Of a stretch of 64,000 bases of DNA, positions 18,052 through 26,449 are shown piece by piece. Every line of letters starts with the position of its first letter. Within the stretch, counting starts at the first letter, position 1. Origin of the DNA: Cellvibrio sp. 79 (GTDB taxonomy: Bacteria; Pseudomonadota; Gammaproteobacteria; Pseudomonadales; Cellvibrionaceae). Under the pieces are notes generated by a model. The model saw only the letters and a program-made list of their open reading frames with translations, did not search any database and had not been told where the DNA came from. Location of the stretch: positions 1,488,716 through 1,552,715 of the forward strand of contig MVDH01000001.1 in the NCBI GenBank assembly GCA_003056245.1, read 5' to 3'. Made by a program: the position numbers and the translations under genes.

Positions 18052-19449
18052 TTAGATTTTCTCGTCACCTTTCAAACCAATTTTAAATTTGGTGAGATAT
18101 TCATTGGGTTTGGTTGCATCAAATTGAATGTTATCAATCCATATGGTTTCATCGGTTTTGCGAATGCCGTTGAAAACTTTAAAGTCAGGAAAATCACCGG
18201 CTTTTGCTTTACCTTCTTCAATAAGATCAGCAACCGCTTTTTGATAAATTTCCGGCGCTACCGCTTTTTTCGCCATATCCATATACCAGCCATCCGGTTT
18301 TGCTTCGGAAATTTGGCCCCAGCGACGCATTTGGGTCAGGTACCAGACTGCATCGGACACGTGGGGATAAGATGCGTTGTAACGGAAGAATGTATTGAAA
18401 TCCGGAGCAGGGCGAACATCTTTGCGTTCGTATTCGAAAATACCGGTCATGGAGTTGGCAATAACTTTGTAGTCAGCACCGACGTAGTGGGCGGCAGAAA
18501 TCATTTTCGCGGCCGCATCGCGGTTTGCATGATTGGCGGCGTCAAGCCACATGGCCGCACGAATTAATGCTTTCACTACGCGCACACTGGTGTTGGGATT
18601 TTTTTCGATAAAATCCTTGCGCATACCGAAAACTTTATCGGCCATTTTATTGGAGACCGCAATTACCGGAACGCCAATCCCACGGAATACCGCTTGCTGG
18701 TTCCAGGGTTCACCCACGCAATAACCTTGAATGGTACCGGCTTCCATCGTTGCGGGCATTTGCGGTGGTGGAGTTACTGATAACAAAATATCTGCATTGA
18801 TTTGCCCGAGTGTGTCGCCTTTAAGCGGTGCGTAAAAACCAGGGTTTACACCCCCGGCAGCGAGCCAATAACGCAAGCCCATATTATGGGTCGATACCGG
18901 AAATACCACACCCATATTGATGGATTTGCCTGCATCTTTCATCGCATCAATTACCGGTTTTAATGACGAGGCACTGATTGGATGAACCAATTTTCCATCG
19001 GCACCAACCGGAACATTTTTTTTCATTTTTTTCCAGATTTCATTGGAAACGGTAATCGCATACGTGTTTTGTGTCATGGTAAAAGGAAACACCAGCTCTG
19101 CCGGTGTGCCATAACCAATGTTGGCTGCAACCGGTTGTGCGGCCAACATATGGGAGCCATCCAGTTCGCCAGAAATTACGCGATCCAACACTACTTTCCA
19201 GTTAGCTTGTGCTTCCAGTTCTACAGTCAAACCTTCATCGTCAAAGTAACCATTTTCGTAGGCGACGGCCAAATCAGCCATGTCTGTTAATTTAATAAAG
19301 CCAAATTTCAAATCCGTTTTTTCCGCAGGGCCGGTTGCTGCTTGCGCAGCTGTTAGCAACGAAATACTTGCAGCAATTACACAAGTTAATTTTGCGAGTG
19401 GTCTTAATAGTGCGGAAATTTTTTTCGTTTTAATAACAGGCATGGTCAT
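18052..19449 (-). CDS. nrtA: Nitrate-type ABC transporter substrate-binding protein
   Basis: Periplasmic nitrate-binding protein of 465 residues (NrtA/CmpA family). The N-terminus is a long signal peptide ending LLTAAQA-ATG. The mature protein shows KFGFIKLTDMADLAVAYENGYFDDEGL, DGSHMLAAQPVAANIG, YCVGEPWNQQAV and the long C-terminal part typical of nitrate binders. I chose ATG 19449 (CAGGAG upstream); the frame stays open to 19569 but the extra residues do not look coding. First gene of a three-gene operon. Confidence 0.9.
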   Translation of the reverse strand: MTMPVIKTKKISALLRPLAKLTCVIAASISLLTAAQAATGPAEKTDLKFGFIKLTDMADLAVAYENGYFDDEGLTVELEAQANWKVVLDRVISGELDGSHMLAAQPVAANIGYGTPAELVFPFTMTQNTYAITVSNEIWKKMKKNVPVGADGKLVHPISASSLKPVIDAMKDAGKSINMGVVFPVSTHNMGLRYWLAAGGVNPGFYAPLKGDTLGQINADILLSVTPPPQMPATMEAGTIQGYCVGEPWNQQAVFRGIGVPVIAVSNKMADKVFGMRKDFIEKNPNTSVRVVKALIRAAMWLDAANHANRDAAAKMISAAHYVGADYKVIANSMTGIFEYERKDVRPAPDFNTFFRYNASYPHVSDAVWYLTQMRRWGQISEAKPDGWYMDMAKKAVAPEIYQKAVADLIEEGKAKAGDFPDFKVFNGIRKTDETIWIDNIQFDATKPNEYLTKFKIGLKGDEKI

Positions 19450-19940
19450 CTCTGGCTCCTGGCTTTGTAGTGCTTGGCTATTTAGTTTTTTCTGTGCTCG
19501 CGTAAATTTTTTAAATAAAAATATCGGCACAAAGAATTTTTTTGAATCGACACAAATGGGCTTATTCAAACACTATGCCAAGTTAAGTGACGCACATTTT
19601 TAGCGCAGCGATTTTGCGGTGGTTAAGTATATTTTCGTGGGGTTTGCACATTGCTGATACACACAAAAAGTGATTGCGTTTTTTTGGTGCTGCAAATTGC
19701 GAACGCTGTGTGCGCTGATTGCAAACGGTTAATTAAAATCGCGCACTTTTTTTGCGCAGCTGGTTTTTTATTGCAAAAAAATGTTACTTCAGGTGTAGGT
19801 GCGTAAGGTAGCCTCTGTTTACCCTAGAGTAAAAATAACCTTGTAGATCGGGGATTTAGCGTGACATTTGTGACGCGCAGATTTTTGTTTAGCTGCCTAT
19901 ACTGGAGAAAGATTCCTACTCTTTACTCTGGATAAGCCTC
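19450..19940. other. Divergent regulatory region, nrtA / TPR lipoprotein
   Basis: This 491-bp AT-rich region must hold the promoters of both genes. It contains clusters of TTGC/GCGCA words (about 19600-19770) and T-runs. I see no clear terminator/antiterminator leader before nrtA and no perfect sigma-54 element; the nearest is TGGCAT with TTGAA at 19565-19580 on the minus strand, which lacks the key GC. Confidence 0.4.
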
Positions 19941-21101
19941 ATGAATTTACCCGCTTTGGCCATAGTTTTTGTGGTTTTGCTACTTGCCGGTTGTTCTTCT
20001 GTGGTGCAAAAAACAGCGTTTTCAACGAATAAAGGCCTTGTCGCCAACGCTTTATCCGGGGAATTGATCTTGGGGCGCGCCTATAAGAATGATGAACTAC
20101 CCAGTGTGGATTTATTTGGCCTGACTCCGGAGATGCGCTTGTTTGCCGAAACAGTTACCGCAAATGCCAGGCACAAAGACTCCAAAGCAGAAGCGTTACA
20201 CCAGGCCTTGATGACCTCCAGTGCCCACGGCGGGCGCGGCATTACCTACAGCGCCATGATTACTAACACCGGTATCGATGCTTTTCAGCAACGCCAGGCA
20301 AATTGCCTGAGTTACACGTTGTTATTTGTCGCCATGGCACGTCATCTGGGGCTGAATGCAGAGGTTAACGAAGTTATGTTGCCTCCGACCTGGGAGATGC
20401 GAGACAACGATACCTACCTGTTTATGCGGCATGTTAACGCCAAAGTATTTATGCCCCGTAAACATATGTTTTCCTGGGTGCGGGTAGCAGAAACCGCTGA
20501 TGTGGGCGATATAGTGGTTGACCTGGAAATGCGGCGCTTTCGCCCGCACTACAAACAAAACGTAATTGATAAGGATTTGGTTGCGGCCCAATTTTATTCC
20601 AACCGGGGTATGGAATTGTCGGCGCAAGGAAATAGGCATGAAGCATTTTTATATTTGCGTAAAGCACTGCTGGTAAACGCCGACCAAAGCTACATCTGGA
20701 GTAATTTCGGCAGTTTTTATCGTCGCCAGAAAATGTTACCTGAAGCGGAAGCAATTTATCTGCACGGTCTGGCACTCAACCCGCGCGATTACACGATCAT
20801 GCACAACTTGTCCGGTTTATATCTGGAGCAGGGCGATAAGGTAAAACACAAAGAATATCAGCAGCGGGTTCGCCAACATCGCAATGCCAATCCGTATTAC
20901 ATGTTTAAACTCGCTGAAGAACTCGCGCAGCGCAATGAAAATGACAAGGCGCTGGAGCTACTTAGAAAAGCAATCAAGAAAGAAAAAGATGAAGAGCGTT
21001 TTTATCGCCTGGCTGCAGAAATATACGAACGTACTGCTGACAGTGAAAATGCCAAATTGATGCGCGATAAAATTTACCAACTCAGTACCATACGTTTTTG
21101 A
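19941..21101 (+). CDS. Lipoprotein with transglutaminase-like and TPR domains
   Basis: A 386-residue outer-membrane or periplasmic lipoprotein. The signal ends in a lipobox (LLLAGC, Cys ~18). Residues ~60-200 resemble a transglutaminase-like papain-fold domain: ANCLSYTLLFVAMARHLGL (Cys ~123), RHVNAKVF (His) and VVDLEMRRF (Asp) would be the triad. From ~215 come TPR repeats (AAQFYSNRGMELSAQGNRHEAFLYLRKAL, IWSNFGSFYRRQKMLPEAEAIYLHGLALNP, YYMFKLAEELAQRNENDKALELLRKAI). The function is unknown. It is not obviously in an operon. Confidence 0.8.
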   Translation: MNLPALAIVFVVLLLAGCSSVVQKTAFSTNKGLVANALSGELILGRAYKNDELPSVDLFGLTPEMRLFAETVTANARHKDSKAEALHQALMTSSAHGGRGITYSAMITNTGIDAFQQRQANCLSYTLLFVAMARHLGLNAEVNEVMLPPTWEMRDNDTYLFMRHVNAKVFMPRKHMFSWVRVAETADVGDIVVDLEMRRFRPHYKQNVIDKDLVAAQFYSNRGMELSAQGNRHEAFLYLRKALLVNADQSYIWSNFGSFYRRQKMLPEAEAIYLHGLALNPRDYTIMHNLSGLYLEQGDKVKHKEYQQRVRQHRNANPYYMFKLAEELAQRNENDKALELLRKAIKKEKDEERFYRLAAEIYERTADSENAKLMRDKIYQLSTIRF

Positions 21102-21185
21102 TCTCCTATGAAGGTAAAGGACTGTAATTGTCCGTCTGCCTATATGGACTCAAAACCCGTCCCGGCCTAGTCTTCGCGGCACCAT

Positions 21186-21230
21186 AACAATGACGTCAGG
21201 AACAATGATGTCAGGAACAACGACGCGAGG
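21186..21230 (+). repeat. 15-bp tandem repeat in the leader of the DUF1080 gene
   Basis: Three consecutive units (AACAATGACGTCAGG, AACAATGATGTCAGG, AACAACGACGCGAGG) end just before the start-codon region. Each unit ends in AGG, and the first two also contain ATG, so the repeat multiplies ribosome-site and start-like words directly upstream of the gene. Confidence 0.85.
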
Positions 21231-21237
21231 AATGATA

Positions 21238-22053
21238 ATGAAACCACTACTACTGGGACTTTCACTGTGCGGCCTTCTGGCGAGCACTCACAGCTGGGCT
21301 GGCGAATGGAAAAGTTTATTTAACGGCAAGGATCTTTCCGGCTGGGAAACCTATGTCAGCTATCAACCGGAAACAAACGAATATAATCTTGTTTCCAAAC
21401 ATAAACCGCGCGGTGTTAACAGCGACCCCAAAAAAGTATTCACGGTAGTCGATGGTTTGTTGCGTGTTTCCGGTGAAGAGTGGGGCGGTATCACCACGCT
21501 TGATGAATTCGAAAATTTCCATTTGAAATTTGAGGTGAAGTGGGGCGTAAAAAAATGGCCGCCACGTCTGGATGCCCGTCGCGATAGCGGCGTCCTGTAT
21601 TTTGCGGTTGGCCCGCAGGGTGCACAGAGCACGCATTGGATGCGCAGCCACGAATTCCAGGTCCAGGAAGGTGACAGTGGCGATTATCACAGCCTCGACG
21701 GTGTCATCATCGACGTGCATGCGGGCGACGCCAATGAAGGTGATTGGAAATTCTATGCCTATGATCCCAAAGCGCCGCTACGCAAAGATATCGCCGCCCG
21801 TGTATTGAAACGTGGCCTTTATGAAAAACCGTCCGGCGAATGGGACACCATGGAAGTAATCACCGATGGTAAAACCCTGATCCATAAAGTGAACGGTAAG
21901 GAAGTGTTTCGCGGCTTTAATTCCCGAGAAAAAGTGGATGGTAAATATGTACCGCTAACCCGCGGCAAATTGCAGATCCAATCGGAAGGTGCGGAGACTT
22001 TCTATCGCAATATCCAGATTAAAACCCTGGATAAACCTGCGGACCAATACTGA
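21238..22053 (+). CDS. Secreted DUF1080 (3-keto-disaccharide hydrolase-type) protein
   Basis: An exported protein of 271 residues from ATG 21238. The signal peptide is MKPLLLGLSLCGLLASTHSWA. The rest matches DUF1080, a concanavalin-like fold: EWKSLFNGKDLSGWETYV at the start, then RRDSGVLYF, EFQVQEGDSGDYHSL, GEWDTMEVI, HKVNGKEVFRGFN and GKLQIQSEGAETFYRNIQIK at the end. Related proteins act on keto-sugar glycosides, but its own substrate is unknown. ATG 21238 is best placed relative to GCGAGG at 21225-21230; ATG 21232 and ATGs in the upstream repeats are in-frame alternatives. Confidence 0.85.
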   Translation: MKPLLLGLSLCGLLASTHSWAGEWKSLFNGKDLSGWETYVSYQPETNEYNLVSKHKPRGVNSDPKKVFTVVDGLLRVSGEEWGGITTLDEFENFHLKFEVKWGVKKWPPRLDARRDSGVLYFAVGPQGAQSTHWMRSHEFQVQEGDSGDYHSLDGVIIDVHAGDANEGDWKFYAYDPKAPLRKDIAARVLKRGLYEKPSGEWDTMEVITDGKTLIHKVNGKEVFRGFNSREKVDGKYVPLTRGKLQIQSEGAETFYRNIQIKTLDKPADQY

Positions 22054-22155
22054 TAAAAATCTGTCAAATCTATACAAAATAGTTGAATTAGCCCGTTCGC
22101 GCGGGCAGTCTGGGCTCATGTTTCACTCTCCATTCTATTTTTACCGGAGTTATGC

Positions 22156-22638
22156 ATGAGCCCTTTTTATTCTTTCTCCGCCGAACGATTGAACGGCCAG
22201 CTGCAAAACCTGTCTGACTACGCAGGCAAGCTGGTGCTGGTGGTTAATACCGCCAGCAAATGCGGATTCACTCCACAATACGCCGGCCTTGAAGCCTTGT
22301 ATCAACAATTCAAAGATCAGGGATTGGTGATTCTCGGTTTTCCGTGCAATCAGTTTGGCAATCAGGAGCCCGGTGGCGCTGAGCAAATTGCGCATACCTG
22401 CGAAATTAATTACGGTGTAACTTTTCCCATATTTGCCAAAGTGGATGTGAATGGCCCCACTGCGCATCCATTATTTCAATGGGTAACCGGCGAGTTGCCC
22501 GGTTGGTTGGGTAAGTCGATTAAATGGAATTTCACCAAATTTTTAATTGGCCGCGATGGGAAACCGATAAAACGTTTTGCAACTATCACCAAACCGGAAA
22601 ACATGACCGGGTTTATCCAGCAACAACTCGCGCGCTAA
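22156..22638 (+). CDS. Glutathione/thioredoxin peroxidase (Gpx family)
   Basis: Reduces hydroperoxides in the cytoplasm. At 160 residues it has the family length. Seen: NTASKCGFTPQY with peroxidatic Cys 36 (cysteine, not selenocysteine), LGFPCNQFGNQEPG (Gln of the triad and the second Cys) and IKWNFTKFLI (Trp and Asn). This makes it a BtuE-like bacterial Gpx, often thioredoxin-dependent. A CGGAG ribosome site precedes the start. The aspartic protease gene starts 29 bp after its stop. Confidence 0.93.
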   Translation: MSPFYSFSAERLNGQLQNLSDYAGKLVLVVNTASKCGFTPQYAGLEALYQQFKDQGLVILGFPCNQFGNQEPGGAEQIAHTCEINYGVTFPIFAKVDVNGPTAHPLFQWVTGELPGWLGKSIKWNFTKFLIGRDGKPIKRFATITKPENMTGFIQQQLAR

Positions 22639-22667
22639 ATTCTCAAAATAGTGAAATCAGAATAACG

Positions 22668-23771
22668 ATGAGTTTTCAAAAAAATATTTTTATCGCTATC
22701 GCCGCATTTGGGTTGGGGTTTTACGCCAGCGAGTATCGCCATGCGCAGCAACCGCAATCAATTGCTTATTTGCCCGCACCGGAAAACACCATTTCCAGTG
22801 CACAAACTTCTGTTCAATCACCTGCAATAGAAACATCGACAGCCATACAAAATACTTCACCCGCTCTGGCAGCACCTGCGCAAGAGTTGTCCGCACTTGA
22901 ACAGGCACAACAACTGATTGCTAATAACGCGTTTCCTGCAGCAGTGCAGGCATTGAATGAAATCTTGAAAAAAAATCCGAACGATACGGAAGCATTGTTA
23001 TTGCTGGCGCGAGTCCTGGAAAAACAGGGCAAACATGAAGACGCGGTTACCACCTGGTTTCGTTATTTAAATATCGAAGTCGATGCAAAAAAATTCCAGG
23101 AAGCTACCGCCTATGTTTCACGTTACCTGATTCGCCTTGTTAATAATCCGGGTATTTTTGGTTCAAGCCGCGAATGGTTAATGGCGCAATTAAATGACTT
23201 GATTAAACTCACGCCGGATAACGGTGAGCTGCATTTACAACTAGCGGATATGCACGCAAAAGCAGATGATCAGGAGCAAGCGCAATACCACGCATTGATG
23301 GCTGCCAACCAGGATGAAACGCGTACCCGCGCGGAAGAATTTCTGGCCAAACTAACAGACAATACTATTGCAGAACAAACCGACGATCAGGAAAGCAAGG
23401 TACAGTTAATTCGTTTCGGAAAACAATTTCTGGTACCGGTGGTAGTGGAAGGTAAAACCGTAAAATTATTGCTGGATACCGGCGCATCCATTAGTGGTTT
23501 AACCTCCAGCTTTATTAATCGCAATTATAGTTTTGTAAAATCCCCCAAACCGATTCAGCTCAATACTGCCAGCGGAACCGTGGACAGCTTTTTATTTGTG
23601 GTTGATTCATTGCAATTCGCTGGTGTGACGTTTAATAAACATATGCTAGCCCGTTTGCCCATGGATAATTATGATAACTTTGATGGGTTATTGGGTGTTG
23701 ATATCCTTGGGCGTTTTGAATTTATTATCGATCAGGAAAAAGCGGAATTGCGTTTGCGTACTAGAAAATAA
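22668..23771 (+). CDS. Membrane-anchored TPR protein with retropepsin-like aspartic protease domain
   Basis: A 367-residue protein starting at ATG 22668; the frame is open further upstream but overlaps the peroxidase gene. Residues ~6-22 are a membrane anchor (IFIAIAAFGLGFYASEY), followed by a Ser/Pro/Ala-rich linker, TPR-like helices (~85-210) and a clan AA aspartic protease domain. The active-site motif is LLLDTGASISGL (Asp ~270), with LLGVDILGRFEFIID near the end. Such one-lobe proteases act as dimers, here probably in the periplasm. The ribosome site is weak. Confidence 0.8.
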   Translation: MSFQKNIFIAIAAFGLGFYASEYRHAQQPQSIAYLPAPENTISSAQTSVQSPAIETSTAIQNTSPALAAPAQELSALEQAQQLIANNAFPAAVQALNEILKKNPNDTEALLLLARVLEKQGKHEDAVTTWFRYLNIEVDAKKFQEATAYVSRYLIRLVNNPGIFGSSREWLMAQLNDLIKLTPDNGELHLQLADMHAKADDQEQAQYHALMAANQDETRTRAEEFLAKLTDNTIAEQTDDQESKVQLIRFGKQFLVPVVVEGKTVKLLLDTGASISGLTSSFINRNYSFVKSPKPIQLNTASGTVDSFLFVVDSLQFAGVTFNKHMLARLPMDNYDNFDGLLGVDILGRFEFIIDQEKAELRLRTRK

Positions 23772-23787
23772 TTTATCAGTGGTCAAG

Positions 23788-24219
23788 TTAAACGTAGAGG
23801 TTCTTTTCGGTGTTGGATGTGGAAAGGTACTCAATAAATTCAAACTGGATGCCATGATTTTCAAGAAAATAAACATTTTTTCGAAATGGATGGTCGCCGC
23901 CGTAATGATCAATGGCAAATCCAGCAGCTTGTAAGTTGCGAATCACTGCATCCATATCATCCACAACTATTCCGATGTGTTTGACCCCAGTCCATACATC
24001 TTGCCAGTTCCCGCATTTTCCCGAGCTACCGCTTTGTATAGCAATATAAGTTGCATCATTGCCTACATGAAACCAATGCGATAAGGCTCCAAACCAGTCC
24101 ATTTCGCCTTGCCCCCTTACTCGCCAATCCGGAATTGCTGCTAATAAAAACCGGATCGTCTCTTCAGGGGATTCAACACAAATATTGGCATGCTCAACAT
24201 AAGCGGAAAACTTTTCCAT
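23788..24219 (-). CDS. VOC (glyoxalase/bleomycin resistance) family protein
   Basis: A 143-residue protein with the paired beta-alpha-beta-beta-beta modules of the vicinal oxygen chelate fold: VEHANICVESPEETIRFLL at the start, VKHIGIVVDDMDAVIRNLQAAGF in the second half and FLENHGIQFEFIEYL at the end. His and Glu at these positions would bind metal. The substrate is unknown. A good AAAGGA ribosome site precedes ATG 24219. It is convergent with the aspartic protease gene, with a 16-bp gap. Confidence 0.85.
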   Translation of the reverse strand: MEKFSAYVEHANICVESPEETIRFLLAAIPDWRVRGQGEMDWFGALSHWFHVGNDATYIAIQSGSSGKCGNWQDVWTGVKHIGIVVDDMDAVIRNLQAAGFAIDHYGGDHPFRKNVYFLENHGIQFEFIEYLSTSNTEKNLYV

Positions 24220-24347
24220 AGCTATATCCTTTAAAAATTGGCAGATCAGGCGGTGTGCCTATGTAACTGCGTTTTATCCGTCAGGGATACTAGCTTCGAT
24301 TTGGCGCGGTCGCCAAGTTGAAAATTTTTATCGGTGTTATTGTCTTT

Positions 24348-24998
24348 TTAATTTCGGTTGCGGTCGGGTTTTAATAGCCACACATTTTCTTTAGCCGCAC
24401 ATTTGCCTTTTAACCCTCCTTCAACATCCGCTGATGCAAGCAACTGCAAATTGTAATGGCTTCCATAATATTGGTCGATTTCACTAGCGGGTACGGAAAA
24501 TGGTGGGCCTTCCATCTGACTTTGATCGTACTCAAAGCTAATCAAAAGTTGCTGTGAATTATGCGTGATATCCATCAAATGTCGGGTATAGTGCGCGCGC
24601 ATGGATGTTGGCAGTGCAACCAATGCAGCTCGATCATAAACGGCGTCCACTTCGCCCAATAATGATTCAGTGAGTTTAAAAATATCACCAATAAAAATAA
24701 CAAGGTTATTTGCGCTGTAGGCTTCCAGTTCTCCCAATCGGGAAATTTGTGGTGTGAAGCCCAATTCGTCAAATAATTGGATAACGGCCAACCTACTTAG
24801 CTCTGCACCGGCGACTTTATAACCTTTGGCAAGCAGCCATCCGATATCCAGGGTTTTTCCGCATAAAGGAAGGAATAAGCGGCTACCAGATGGCAATCCG
24901 AGTTGTTCCAGATGTTTTACCAACAAAGGATTGGCTTGCTGGTTGTGAAAGCCAATGTCATTGTTTTCCCATTTGTGAAGCCAGAATTCAGTGTCCAT
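24348..24998 (-). CDS. tpm: Thiopurine S-methyltransferase
   Basis: SAM-dependent methyltransferase of 216 residues. Family hallmarks: FWLHKWENNDIGFHNQQANPLLVKH at the N-terminus, LFLPLCGKTLDIGWLLAKGYKVAGAELS (SAM site) and AVYDRAALVALPTSMRAHYTRHL. Bacterial members methylate thiopurines and have been linked to selenium and tellurium oxyanion resistance. AGGAAAAACG precedes the ATG. It is a single gene, divergent from the CPBP protease gene. Confidence 0.93.
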   Translation of the reverse strand: MDTEFWLHKWENNDIGFHNQQANPLLVKHLEQLGLPSGSRLFLPLCGKTLDIGWLLAKGYKVAGAELSRLAVIQLFDELGFTPQISRLGELEAYSANNLVIFIGDIFKLTESLLGEVDAVYDRAALVALPTSMRAHYTRHLMDITHNSQQLLISFEYDQSQMEGPPFSVPASEIDQYYGSHYNLQLLASADVEGGLKGKCAAKENVWLLKPDRNRN

Positions 24999-25154
24999 CG
25001 TTTTTCCTGTAATTAGTCATGCCCTGTAATTTTTTAATTGTGGCGCATAGGTTAGTATTTTGTACGAGGGGTTGCCAGTGATGGTGAGGTTCCAATGATG
25101 GAGTTTTAAGGCAAGTGACTGCAATATTATAGAAATAAGTTGTACAGGTGAATA

Positions 25155-25745
25155 ATGAATAATAAACAACAAGCATCCGGAATGGGTGTAGTAGTGGCAA
25201 GTCAATCGGCGATTGTTTTGCTGGGTGTTGCTGGAATCTGGCTATTGAACATATCGCTTCCGGCAGCAAAAATTGGATGGGGATTGGCAAGTATTTTCGG
25301 TGTGTTTCTCGCGGTAATTACCTTTGCTATTTTTTTTCTGGTGTATCGATTTGGTGGTCGTTTTGCACAAACATTATTAACTGACCTTCAGCGAGTATGG
25401 GGCTCATTTACCGGTTATTCCTGGTTGAAAATTATCGTTGTCGCCTCATTAGCGGGAATAGGGGAGGAGTTATTATTTCGCGGTTTCGCCCAGACCTGGA
25501 TAAATAGTTATATTGCGATAGCCTGGGCGATTTTAATTTCATCCATTATTTTTGCCCTGTTGCATTATTTATCCTATGCCTATTTTATTTGCGCGATATT
25601 AATGAGTATTGCTTTTGGTGTTGGCTATTATTTATCGGGTAGTTTGCTAATGGTGATAGTGTGGCACGGCGTTTATGATTTAATCGCGTTGGTGGTGATT
25701 GTAAAATATCGCCAGATTATTGTTGGTAATGATGTTCGGTTTTAA
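25155..25745 (+). CDS. CPBP-family intramembrane glutamic protease
   Basis: A multi-spanning membrane protein of 196 residues. It holds the three CPBP motifs: GIGEELLFRGF (EExxxR), FALLHYLSYA (His) and WHGVYDLIAL (His/Asp). This matches Rce1-like/CAAX-type proteases of unknown bacterial substrate. About six hydrophobic segments are visible. The ribosome site is weak. It is followed by a terminator at 25774. Confidence 0.85.
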   Translation: MNNKQQASGMGVVVASQSAIVLLGVAGIWLLNISLPAAKIGWGLASIFGVFLAVITFAIFFLVYRFGGRFAQTLLTDLQRVWGSFTGYSWLKIIVVASLAGIGEELLFRGFAQTWINSYIAIAWAILISSIIFALLHYLSYAYFICAILMSIAFGVGYYLSGSLLMVIVWHGVYDLIALVVIVKYRQIIVGNDVRF

Positions 25746-25773
25746 TAAAAATCCTTTTGGTTTTTAACGATAA

Positions 25774-25795
25774 GGCCGCATCCTTGCGGCTTTTT
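25774..25795. terminator. Intrinsic terminator
   Basis: GCCGCA and TGCGGC form a short stem with a TCCT loop, followed by five Ts on the plus strand. It lies between the convergent CPBP and PEP-CTERM genes. Confidence 0.75.
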
Positions 25796-25798
25796 CGT

Positions 25799-26350
25799 TT
25801 ATTGTTTGCTGTTCTTGCGGCGGATAATTCCCAATCCCAAAATGCTCAGTGCAAATAATGCTAATGCTGAAGATTCCGGAACGCTGCTGACAATTGCATC
25901 GCGTACGTACCAGGTATCGTAAACATCTTCAAGTGAACCAATATCAAAACCGTTAGTAATTTTTCCTTCGGCGGCATCACTTAAATCAATATGGTTAAAG
26001 TTGCTCCAGTATTCCGACGCGAAGCGGTAAACAGAGTGATCGGTAAATCCAGCCTCTGGCATTAATGATGCGCTGCCAATTATAAAATGTGTCCAGTCGG
26101 GACGACGTGCCCATTCATCAGCAGTGGCGTAACGCCAGCCTTCACTCGCGCGGTATTCCGGCGCTTCAATATTACCAAGACCCCACTCACCGGTGCCGAT
26201 AGGCCCTGCATATACCCAATCCAGGCCATTAAAGTTCTGCAATATATTTTCATTGGGAATGATTGTGCTTGCATCAATAACAACTGCATTGGTATTGATG
26301 CTAACGAGTGCACTAAGGCTGATAACCAAAGTGGAAATTAACTTTTTCAT
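25799..26350 (-). CDS. PEP-CTERM sorting-domain protein
   Basis: A 183-residue exported protein of unknown fold. It has an N-terminal signal peptide (MKKLISTLVISLSALVSINTNA). The C-terminal sorting tail is a VPESSA motif, a hydrophobic helix (LALFALSILGLGII) and a basic end (RRKNSKQ). This is the substrate pattern for an EpsH-type exosortase, which should be encoded elsewhere. The middle is acidic and aromatic (GLDWVYAGPIGTGEWGLGNIE). ATG 26350 has ACGGAGC upstream; the frame continues to 26449 without a better start. It lies 99 bp downstream of the GH81 gene on the same strand. Confidence 0.85.
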   Translation of the reverse strand: MKKLISTLVISLSALVSINTNAVVIDASTIIPNENILQNFNGLDWVYAGPIGTGEWGLGNIEAPEYRASEGWRYATADEWARRPDWTHFIIGSASLMPEAGFTDHSVYRFASEYWSNFNHIDLSDAAEGKITNGFDIGSLEDVYDTWYVRDAIVSSVPESSALALFALSILGLGIIRRKNSKQ

Positions 26351-26377
26351 ACTGTGCTCCGTAATAATTATTCTAAT

Positions 26378-26398
26378 GGTCGCCACGGTGTGGCGACC
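26378..26398 (-). other. Intercistronic hairpin between the GH81 and PEP-CTERM genes
   Basis: GGTCGCCAC and GTGGCGACC form a perfect 9-bp stem with a 3-base loop. No T-run follows on the minus strand. It may separate or stabilise the two messages. Confidence 0.55.
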
Positions 26399-26449
26399 TG
26401 ATGTGACAATTAACTTGATGTAACGCCGATTAACTTGATTTAAAACCAA

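Noticed and set aside
19565-19580. Possible sigma-54 promoter for nrtA (minus strand, TGGCAT...TTGAA)
   Set aside because: The essential GC of the -12 element is missing (GA instead). Without a second supporting site I do not call it.
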